Shown here piece by piece: positions 1 to 5,061 of a stretch of 9,177 bases of DNA (position 1 is its first letter; every line of letters begins with the position of its first letter). A program made the translations under genes and the position numbers. The stretch spans positions 1 through 9,177 of the forward strand of contig CALREC010000015.1 in the NCBI GenBank assembly GCA_943355085.1, in the 5' to 3' direction. The stretch comes from Candidatus Altimarinota bacterium (GTDB lineage Bacteria; Patescibacteriota; Gracilibacteria; BD1-5; UBA2023). The notes under the pieces are model-generated. The model was given only the letters and a program-made list of their open reading frames with translations. It was not told the DNA's origin and searched no databases.

Positions 1-1
1 C

Positions 2-70
2 GAAGTCCGTATATACAATCGAGCTCTCTCGGATTCAGAAATACAGACTCTTTATAATGCGACGAAATAA
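2..70 (+). CDS. C-terminal end of a LamG/concanavalin-A-like lectin domain protein (5' end outside window)
   Basis: Only the last 22 codons are in the window, so this is a 5'-truncated gene. The frame reads EVRIYNRALSDSEIQTLYN followed by ATK and a TAA stop at 68-70. An R-I-Y-N-R-A-L-S-D-x-E-I stretch shortly before the end is the familiar last strand and helix of LamG / concanavalin A-like lectin-glucanase domains, which occur in large secreted or surface proteins that bind glycans. That family knowledge is the basis of the call; the rest of the protein cannot be seen. The same tail recurs at 716-781 with only third-position changes. The antitoxin-like gene at 130 begins 60 bases downstream on the same strand. 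I am fairly sure of the domain and cannot say anything about full length or exact role. Confidence 0.65.
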   Translation, partial: EVRIYNRALSDSEIQTLYNATK

Positions 71-73
71 TAT
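8..73 (+). repeat. Direct repeat L, copy 1 (LamG gene 3' end)
   Basis: This stretch matches 719-784 at an offset of 711 bases. Over the coding part (IYNRALSDSEIQTLYNATK and stop) I count five base differences, all third-position and all synonymous (ata/att, aat/aac, tcg/tca, ata/atc, ctt/ctc). The match runs through the TAA into the next few bases and then fades. Together the two copies bracket the antitoxin/PIN-toxin cassette. Confidence 0.8.
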
Positions 74-75
74 TT

Positions 76-102
76 TTGAATTCCTGGGAAACTGATTATA
101 AT
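76..102 (+). promoter_or_regulatory. Possible promoter for the antitoxin/PIN toxin pair
   Basis: TTGAAT at 76-81 and a perfect TATAAT at 97-102 are separated by 15 bases, slightly short of the usual 16-18. Transcription would start near 109, about 20 bases before the ATG at 130. The -10 is convincing and the -35 is only moderate. No experimental support is visible, so this is inference. Confidence 0.4.
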
Positions 103-129
103 AACCCCATTAACAGTAACTTATTGCAA

Positions 130-315
130 ATGACTATTGCCCAAAAAGATATCACAAAGGAGTATAGCCTGGGTATCGTAAAAATTCAATTCGAATACAA
201 AAGGACAAAGAAGAGCCTTCTGGAAAATTTAGAAAAGTATATGATTCGAGCTTGAGGTGATAAAAAAGAAGCCCTATCCTCTAATGTTGATGAGTTACTC
301 TATGGAAAAAAATAA
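130..315 (+). CDS. Small antitoxin-like protein upstream of PIN toxin
   Basis: A 61-residue ORF that needs UGA=Gly at residue 42 (TGA 253-255); under the standard code it would stop in the middle. It starts MTIAQKDITKEYSLG and is followed by a short charged, helix-prone segment (KRTKKSLLENLEKYMIRAGG) and a C-terminus ending ELLYGKK. It overlaps the PIN-domain gene by 14 bases (302-315), the usual arrangement of an antitoxin gene translated just ahead of its toxin. I do not recognise a specific antitoxin fold (AbrB, RHH, Phd or HTH) by eye, so the role rests on size, position and overlap. No clear Shine-Dalgarno precedes the ATG. A good promoter candidate lies at 76-102. Expected role: binding and neutralising the neighbouring nuclease and repressing its own promoter. 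Confidence 0.55.
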
Positions 316-694
316 AAAAACTTATGTGCTTGATAGTAATATCTTTATAGGAGCATTTTATGAAGATGATTCGCTCCATGAGCTGTCCGTAAAACTTCTC
401 TATGAAATCAAGGATGCTAAAATTATAGTTCCTTATTGTGTAGTTCAAGAAGTAAGTTCGATATTTTCCTATCGTTTTTGAAAACAAAAAGCAGATAATT
501 TTTTACATTTTCTGCTGGAAACAGAAAATATTGAACTCATCAATAATGATGTTTTAGATGAAGTAAATTTTTACTTGTCTTTCAGCGACACTATATCTTT
601 TACAGATCTTTCGCTCATACTGATTTCTCAAAAATTCTCTGCTGAACTCCTTACTTTTGACAAACAATTATTGAAACTCTATGGTTGAAAATAA
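302..694 (+). CDS. VapC-like PIN-domain toxin (type II toxin-antitoxin)
   Basis: 130 residues, the normal size for a single-domain PIN toxin, provided UGA is Gly at residues 60 (479-481) and 129 (686-688). The N-terminal YVLDSNIFIGAF is the classic first PIN strand with its metal-binding Asp. Further acidic residues sit where expected: Glu in VVQEVSS, Asp in FTDLSL and Asp in LLTFDKQL. These four acidic residues coordinate Mg/Mn in the family, which cleaves RNA, often tRNA anticodon loops or rRNA. I chose the ATG at 302 because a GTG at 257 would add 15 residues buried in the antitoxin frame. The gene overlaps the antitoxin-like ORF by 14 bases and is followed at once by a LamG tail copy in the same frame. 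PIN assignment is strong; the RNA target is unknown. Confidence 0.82.
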
Positions 695-781
695 GATATT
701 ATTTCCGTCAAATCTTTTAGTATTTACAACCGAGCTCTCTCAGATTCAGAAATCCAGACTCTCTATAATGCGACGAAATAA
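695..781 (+). pseudogene. Orphan LamG-domain C-terminal fragment after the PIN toxin
   Basis: Directly after the toxin TAA the same frame reads DIISVKSFSIYNRALSDSEI, then QTLYNATK and a TAA at 779-781. From IYNRAL onward this is identical in protein sequence to the LamG tail at the start of the window. There is no start codon and no upstream LamG domain, so this is a displaced 3' end rather than a gene. That it keeps the amino acid sequence with only synonymous DNA changes indicates it was part of an intact coding sequence until recently, or that it was copied from a paralogue under selection. Confidence 0.7.
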
Positions 782-784
782 TAT
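719..784 (+). repeat. Direct repeat L, copy 2 (LamG gene 3' end)
   Basis: Second copy of the repeat at 8-73, including the stop codon and the few bases beyond it. It marks the distal boundary of the PIN toxin cassette; the sequence between the copies (about 645 bases) holds just the promoter, antitoxin and toxin. Confidence 0.8.
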
Positions 785-842
785 CTGTTGAATTTCTCTG
801 AATAAGTCGTAAAGTCCTATTTATCCAAAAATATTTTTCATT

Positions 843-875
843 TCTTTGCTGATTGCAGATTTTTTCTCTGCAGTG
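843..875. other. Short hairpin in the yidC/PIN-cassette intergenic gap
   Basis: Between the LamG tail copy and the yidC stop (782-938) there is no gene I can defend. A small perfect stem (GCAGA, loop, TCTGC) is present, with T runs on both sides on the plus strand and A runs on the minus strand. It could be a weak terminator for yidC or for the cassette, but five base pairs is too little to insist on. Confidence 0.2.
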
Positions 876-938
876 CTGGTTTTTTATGTTGCCAAATGCT
901 CTCGTGGAAGTAGTTTTGATTACAGCAATTCATGAATC

Positions 939-2138
939 TTACTTTTTCTCACTCATTTTATTTACGACTACTTGTTGTACGAGCATGAAGAGCGTTCCGA
1001 TGAGCCAGTAAATTCCAACTCCGATAGGAAAAAAGAATGTGGAAACGGCAATCATAATCGGCATACCCCAGAGCATGAATTTATTCATAACACTCGGATC
1101 GGGCATAAAAGATGGCTCTGCTTCTGTATATTTTCCATCTTTTTTTTCGATAATCTTCTTTTCCATCTTCTCAAGTTTTTTTATATCTTCTTCTTTGGGG
1201 AGTGAAAGTTTGATCTGAAGCCACTGAGCTCAGCCGACTATGATTCCGAGTCCAATACCAGCAATACCACCGATCGAAAGGAGATGGATACCAAGAAACA
1301 CAGTATCAATTTTTGATATGTCAAAATCTGCGAGAAATGGATAGAGATAATAATAGTTGGATGTTTCGGTAATACCGAGCACCACCCAGTACAACACGAT
1401 AAGAAGTGGCATCTGGATAAGGAGCGGAAGACAAGACCCGAGTGGATTTACCTGCTCTGATTTGTATAGATTCATGAGCTCCATACCGATTTTTGCCTGA
1501 TCTCCTTTGTACTTTTCTTGGAGTTCCTTGATTTTTGGTTGTATGGCTTGCATCTTTTTGCTATTTGAGAGGATGTGGTGCTGTGGAACGAGCAGCAATA
1601 GTCGTATCATAATAGTTACCAATATGATCGCAAGTCCGAAACTATGACCAGGAATTTCTGAGATAAGAAATGCGAAAAGATTAAAAATAGGCGCATAAAA
1701 TACATTTCTAAAAAGAGATCGAAAGAATCCAGCAGTATCACCAACCATATCAGCATACACTGTTTTTCCATTGATCGTCAGTGCAAATTCGTACTTTCCT
1801 GGTGTTTGAAAGAGTTTATAGAGTGGTGAGACTATAATCTTCTCTTTTGCTCCACCTGCAATGGTCAAGGTTTTGCAAAACTCTTGTGGTGGATTTGTGA
1901 CGAGATTTCGATCTTTTTTGATAGAGAAGTCACGACAGGTATCTATCGTAATTGGGGACAATGTAGTATTTTGTATCTCGAGAACAGGGATATCCGGACT
2001 TACATACGACGCACTGCCAATATGGAGAAGGATTTCATTGGTTGGGAGAGCTGTCTTTTGTGGTTGTGGGAGAATCCAGTTGAGCGCCAGGAGTGTTATA
2101 AAAAATACGAGGAGAAAATTCAACATTCGAGTATTCAT
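939..2138 (-). CDS. yidC: YidC/Oxa1-family membrane protein insertase
   Basis: 399 residues with UGA=Gly at residue 303 (1230-1232). YidC inserts and folds proteins in the cytoplasmic membrane, alone or with SecYEG. Residues 1-24 are an N-terminal anchor helix (MNTRMLNFLLVFFITLLALN). Residues about 26-140 are an extracytoplasmic domain, small compared with proteobacterial YidC. The conserved 60KD_IMP core follows: YAPIFNLFAFL, a helix with the buried Arg179 (VTIMIRLLLLVP) that forms the hydrophilic groove, the charged cytoplasmic hairpin (KKMQAIQPKIKELQEKYKGD), NPLGSCLPLLIQMP, and the last helices around WGMPIMI and GIYWLIGTLFMLVQQ. The UGA lies between two membrane helices in a Gly-rich run (GIIVGGAQW). 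The gene lies 34 bases downstream of tRNA-Arg on the same strand. No rpmH, rnpA or jag is visible next to it. No clear Shine-Dalgarno precedes the ATG. Confidence 0.93.
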
Positions 2139-2172
2139 GGAAAGGGTGAAAAATAATAAGATACAGGTTAAA

Positions 2173-2247
2173 TGGTGTCCTCGACTGGAATCGAACCAGT
2201 GTCTGAGCCTTAGGAGTGCCCTGTTCTATCCACTGAACTACGGGGAC
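2173..2247 (-). tRNA. tRNA-Arg(CCU)
   Basis: A 75-base cloverleaf on the minus strand with encoded CCA. Acceptor GTCCCCG / CGAGGAC, D-stem GTTC/GAAC, anticodon loop CTCCTAA with anticodon CCU, T-arm ACTGG-TTCGATT-CCAGT. The CCU anticodon reads AGG arginine codons. Two irregularities are visible: a C-A mismatch at acceptor pair 5-68 and an A-G opposition closing the anticodon stem (31-39), with a G-U at 28-42. The rest is canonical, so it is probably functional. It lies just upstream of yidC and may be co-transcribed with it. Confidence 0.9.
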
Positions 2248-2295
2248 GAAAATATTGCTTATTTCTCTAAAATCGATACTATGTCCAATAAAAAG

Positions 2296-2400
2296 TAGTT
2301 TTCAGTTTTTTGTATTTCGGAAGGAGCGAGGACTGTTTGAGTCTTCAGATAAAAGACAAGTTCCGCAGATGTTGTAGAAAACAAAAAACGATGAAAACTA
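2296..2400. repeat. 105-base inverted-repeat element (MITE-like or structured RNA)
   Basis: The arms TAGTTTTCA + GTTTTTTGT (2296-2313) and ACAAAAAAC + GA + TGAAAACTA (2381-2400) pair perfectly over 18 bases apart from a two-base bulge. The 67-base interior holds further complementarity: TTTC 2315-2318 with GAAA 2377-2380, GACT 2331-2334 with AGTC 2340-2343, and alternatively GTCTT 2341-2345 with AAGAC 2353-2357. It ends in TA on both sides. It could be a miniature inverted-repeat element with TA ends, or a small folded RNA or leader ahead of miaA. I do not recognise a known RNA family. It fills the gap between tRNA-Arg and miaA, where I see no convincing gene. Confidence 0.5.
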
Positions 2401-2462
2401 AAATATAACAAACATATATCTTGTATCAAAAAACGTTTGTACTATATGAAAAATATACGAAA

Positions 2463-3380
2463 ATGCAAATAAACTTAAAAAGGTTTACGACTCAAGTTGA
2501 GAAATTTATACAAACTCCTTCATCGCTCCCAAAGATCATCATCATCTATGGGCCAACAGCCTCTGGAAAGACGAGACTTTCTATCGAACTGGCAAAGTAT
2601 TTATCGACCGAAATCATCAGTGCTGATTCGAGACAGATATTTCGATATATGGATATAGGAACGGGCAAGGTTACTCCAGATGAGATGCAGGGCATTAGAC
2701 ACCATATGATCGATATACTAAATCCAGATGAGTCTTACTCGGTTGGAGCCTATCAAAAAGATGTTCTTCCTATCATAGAAACCTTGCATGATCTTGGAAA
2801 AGTACCAATTTTATGTGGGGGGACAGGACTTTATCTGGACGCTATTGCCTTTCATTTTGATATTCCTCCTATGGAACCCGATTGGGAATACAGATCTCGT
2901 ATGGATTCTATCAGATTGGAACAAGGAAATGAATACCTCTGGAATATGCTTTTTGATCGAGATCCACACTATGCAAAAACCATTCATCCCAATAGCCATC
3001 ATGCCGTCATTCGAGGTCTCGAGGTGCTCGATAAAACGGGTATGTCCAAGTCTGAGCTCAGACAGAAAAATGCCCCTCTCTTTGATACCCTTTTCTTGAC
3101 CCCCTATGACGGTGATCGAGAAAAACTCTATAACATTATCAATGCCCGCGTTGAAGAAATGTTTGCTCTGGGGCTCGTGGATGAAGTCAAAAATATATTA
3201 TCACAATGATATGACCCAACATGCAAATGACTCTCCACGATCGGATACAAAGAAGTGATCAGTTTTTTGGATAAAAAATGCACTCTTTTGGAGTGCATGG
3301 CTCAGATACAACAGGGGAATAGAAATTATGCAAAGCGACAACTCACATGGTTTCGAAAGTACGAGATATGAAAATATTAA
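2463..3380 (+). CDS. miaA: tRNA dimethylallyltransferase MiaA
   Basis: 305 residues when UGA is Gly at residues 249, 256 and 303 (TGA at 3207, 3228 and 3369). MiaA transfers a dimethylallyl group to N6 of A37 in tRNAs reading UNN codons. Visible motifs: P-loop GPTASGKT at 30-37, catalytic DSRQIF at 55-60, DIGTGK at 64-69, GGTGLY at 119-124, and the C-terminal [16 protein letters not shown] motif, here [15 protein letters not shown]. The first two UGA codons lie in [19 protein letters not shown]; MiaA has a conserved Gly-Tyr at the first of them. I prefer the ATG at 2463 over a TTG at 2421; even so, about 23 residues precede the first strand, more than usual. The last 36 codons lie inside a direct repeat whose second copy is at 4259-4366. 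Core enzyme assignment is secure. Confidence 0.95.
3273..3380 (+). repeat. Direct repeat M, copy 1 (functional miaA 3' end)
   Basis: 108 bases, identical to 4259-4366 for the first 104, with one difference near the end (tat/tac, synonymous Tyr) just before the shared TAA. It begins with a run of six A and, five bases in, a perfect 8-bp hairpin (ATGCACTC, loop TTTTG, GAGTGCAT, 3278-3298). Offset between the copies is 986 bases. Confidence 0.95.
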
Positions 3381-3399
3381 TATGTATATTTGGTAAATA

Positions 3400-3537
3400 T
3401 TAGTGAAAATAAGCAATTCTATCTATCTCCGAAATATCCTCAACCCCAGAACCTTTGTTCGAAAATTTACTGATTCTTTCAAGAAGTTCCTTTTTTCTTA
3501 TCGCCTTTTTTCACACTTCTTTATTCAGATACTTCAT
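3400..3537 (-). CDS. Small ORF of unknown function, third gene of the RelE-like module
   Basis: 45 residues from the ATG at 3537, needing UGA=Gly at residue 9 (3511-3513). It is basic in the first half and acidic later: it begins MKYLNKEVGKKAIRKKELLE and ends with a segment containing GVEDISEIDRIAYFH before TAA. The composition looks protein-like rather than random, with no out-of-place stops. An alternative ATG at 3597, immediately after the toxin TAA (3598-3600), would give 65 residues. It lies downstream of the RelE-like toxin on the same strand, inside the inserted segment. I do not recognise a family. It may be a third component of the module or a remnant of another gene. Confidence 0.45.
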
Positions 3538-3597
3538 AGAATATGTGAATATATTTAAAGATGCGCATCTTTGTATGTTGTTTGTTCACAGTAGCAT

Positions 3598-3954
3598 TTA
3601 AAACTCCTTAAAAAAATCATTTTCAATGTCTCGTGAAATAGATGAGAATAATTTTAAAGCCTTCTCTTCTATTGATTCCCAAGTCATATTGTATCAATAT
3701 TTTTTATCATTTTTATCAGTGATAAAAATAGGAATTATCAAATTTCTATCTTTATCATATACTACCAGCAATCGAACGGCCTTATTACAAAAATCGAATT
3801 TTAATTTCATGAATGGACGATTGAGATAAGCTCATTTTGTGATGACACATTTATAAAGTAGAGACGTAAATTTAACCAAACTACAATGAGCAATATTTTT
3901 CCCGATAAATTGACCGAAATCTTTTTCAAAAGTTTGAGAGATGATTATTTTCAT
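3598..3954 (-). CDS. RelE/ParE-like toxin (putative)
   Basis: 118 residues, read with UGA=Gly at residues 41 and 87 (3694-3696). It begins MKIIISQTFEKDFGQF, like many RelE/ParE-superfamily toxins, and continues with a strand-rich core (KLKFDFCNKAVRLLVVYDK, then NLIIPIFITDKNDKKYGYN). The Arg61 strand, the I-I-P-I-F strand and the basic K-N-D-K-K-Y-G-Y-N segment resemble RelE-type mRNA interferases, which cut mRNA in the ribosomal A site. This is pattern recognition by eye, not a profile match. It overlaps the upstream small ORF by 10 bases (ATGAAAATAA holds both its start and the other's stop), the normal arrangement for an antitoxin-first module. The whole module sits between two copies of the miaA 3' end. 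Confidence 0.6.
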
Positions 3955-4148
3955 GCAAATTTTTTATCAATTACAGACTGTAGTGCATTGAACTCTTTTG
4001 AATGGAGTATCTGATTTTCTTCTCCTGGAGAAAAGTATTCTACATCAATATCTGGTGTGCTATTAAAATACTCTCTTATAATTCCCTGAGAATTTACCAT
4101 CTCTATAAAATTGTACACACTTATTTTTTTTATATCCAAAGTTGTCAT
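3945..4148 (-). CDS. Putative antitoxin upstream of RelE-like toxin
   Basis: 67 residues, beginning MTTLDIKKISVYNFIEMVNS and ending IDKKFAGK, with a UGA Gly as the next-to-last residue. The middle is acidic (TPDIDVEYFSPGEE), as expected for a segment that wraps a basic toxin. The ATG at 4148 has a good -10 about 30 bases upstream and no competing upstream start. The four-gene spacing is tight: its stop overlaps the toxin start. No antitoxin family is recognisable by eye, so the function is inferred from position, size and charge. Confidence 0.55.
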
Positions 4149-4178
4149 ATTTTAAATAATTATCGTATAAACACCCCT

Positions 4179-4207
4179 ATTATATCCATTTCCCCAAAAA
4201 CACAAAA
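4179..4207 (-). promoter_or_regulatory. Probable promoter of the RelE-like module
   Basis: On the minus strand a perfect TATAAT -10 lies at 4184-4179, about 30 bases before the antitoxin ATG at 4148. A weak -35 (TTTTGT, 4207-4202) is spaced 17 bases away. The position suits expression of the antitoxin first. Confidence 0.4.
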
Positions 4208-4210
4208 ATA

Positions 4211-4258
4211 TTAAAACCCTGCAATCTTTGCATGTTGCTTGATCTCATCATCCGAAAG
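4211..4258 (-). pseudogene. Orphan C-terminal gene fragment at the right edge of the inserted segment
   Basis: On the minus strand the frame reads FLSDDEIKQHAKIAGF and a TAA at 4211-4213. The upstream part of this frame is just the antisense of the miaA repeat, so there is no gene in front of it. The piece looks protein-like and stops exactly where the direct repeat begins. It is plausibly the tail of a gene carried along with the cassette, but 15 codons are too few to identify it. Confidence 0.3.
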
Positions 4259-4366
4259 AAAAAATGCACTCTTTTGGAGTGCATGGCTCAGATACAACAG
4301 GGGAATAGAAATTATGCAAAGCGACAACTCACATGGTTTCGAAAGTACGAGATATGAAAATACTAA
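4259..4366 (+). repeat. Direct repeat M, copy 2 (displaced miaA 3' end)
   Basis: Second copy of the repeat at 3273-3380, including the 8-bp hairpin (4264-4284) and the miaA stop codon (TAA 4364-4366). No miaA body precedes it, so it is an orphan 3' end. Immediately beyond it lies the convergent minus-strand gene ending at 4378, so this copy probably keeps the ancestral junction between miaA and its convergent neighbour. Confidence 0.95.
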
Positions 4367-4377
4367 AAAATCCCTCC

Positions 4378-4590
4378 TTATTTTGTCCAAAAATTCATAC
4401 ATTTTTTCACGAGTTCCATAGGAAGTCTCTCCCATGTTTCGAGGAGATCCCGTACATGATCTACAAAGAGCATGGTTTTTTCTATTTTTGAGAGAATGCG
4501 TATCATCTTGTACAGCATGACGATGACCATAGGTCCGATGATGAGCGACAATGCTATCAAAATATACGTGAGTATGAAGGATGGTTCCAT
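4378..4590 (-). CDS. Small single-helix membrane protein, unknown function
   Basis: 70 residues, no internal UGA. Residues 4-27 (SFILTYILIALSLIIGPMVI, then VMLY) form one clear membrane helix. The remainder (KMIRILSKIEKTMLFVDHVRDLLETWERLPMELVKKC and on) is an amphipathic, charged cytoplasmic or periplasmic tail. It is the last gene of the compact minus-strand run, 15 bases after the thioredoxin-fold-like gene. I do not recognise a family. Its conserved spacing and sensible composition make it a real gene. It converges on the displaced miaA tail. Confidence 0.65.
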   Translation of the reverse strand: MEPSFILTYILIALSLIIGPMVIVMLYKMIRILSKIEKTMLFVDHVRDLLETWERLPMELVKKCMNFWTK

Positions 4591-4605
4591 GTTTGTTATA
4601 AGAAG

Positions 4606-5061
4606 TTATTTGGTATAAAAAGAGAAATCTCTTATAAAAGTACGGATTGCTGCTTCCGTTGTGATATATCGTATCGGCTCATCCTTTGTTTTGAGGAGAA
4701 CCGATGGTATCGTCTCTATATTGAGAGAGGTACGTAACTCTTCGCTTCCTTCCTCTATGATGATCCGGATTGATCATGACTCTATCCATGATTTGGTAAG
4801 CAGAACAGGAAGAATCGTGAGAAAAAATTTAGTAAACTCTTCGTTATCGCGGATACAAAAGATAGCATATCGCTTCTCTTTCTTGAGAGTTTCATAATCA
4901 GCAATCGTTTTGAGTGTAAATTTACTTTCTTTGAGCTTAGCATAACTAAAGTCTCCTGTTTTTTCTGCATACTCTTTGCTCGTTTCAAATCATTTTTTGG
5001 CCATATCTGTTGCTTGTCGGGTCAGAGTAGTGGCTTGTTCTTTAAGATTTTTCCAGTCCAT
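4606..5061 (-). CDS. Thioredoxin-fold-like protein lacking a CxxC motif (putative)
   Basis: 151 residues when UGA is Gly at residues 24 and 96. The N-terminal about 50 residues are charged and helical (MDWKNLKEQATTLTRQATDM and on). The rest alternates strands and helices: RYAIFCIRDN, then EEFTKFFLTILPVLL, then SIRIIIEEGSEELRTSLNIE, then TIPSVLLK. The order strand-helix-strand-helix followed by a T-I-P-S-V-L-L strand resembles thioredoxin folds, in which a cis-Pro precedes the third strand. The active-site Cys pair is absent; only one Cys is present. If the fold is right it is not an oxidoreductase. It starts 20 bases inside the end of the CsaB-type gene, indicating translational coupling. Fold assignment is inference from pattern only; the gene itself is clear. 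Confidence 0.65.

Noticed and set aside
257..694. UGA read as Trp (table 4) instead of Gly
   Set aside because: TGG Trp codons are present in many genes, and the TGA positions match family glycines (MiaA GY, RuvA, CsaB-like N-terminus), not tryptophans.
817..933. 38-codon minus-strand ORF after yidC, and a neighbouring frame ending STAEKKSAISKEMKNIFG
   Set aside because: Neither has both a good start and recognisable sequence. It could be a frameshifted remnant, but the evidence is too thin.
1861..2298. 145-codon plus-strand ORF across the yidC start and tRNA-Arg
   Set aside because: It is antisense to yidC and runs through a tRNA gene, so it is a chance frame.
2259..2420. Minus-strand frame ending SEIQKTENYFLLDIVSILEK before TAA at 2259
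   Set aside because: The end looks protein-like, but there is no ATG, only TTG starts, and it runs through the inverted-repeat element. Too weak to call a gene.
3207..3371. miaA as a frameshifted or truncated pseudogene ending at 3209
   Set aside because: The frame is not shifted. Reading TGA as Gly restores the conserved GY and GYKE motifs and the RQLTWFRKY end.
4211..4435. 74-codon minus-strand ORF across the second miaA repeat copy
   Set aside because: Most of it is antisense to the miaA repeat and overlaps the 70-residue membrane protein gene in another frame. Only the short tail at 4211-4258 looks protein-like, so just that was kept as a fragment.
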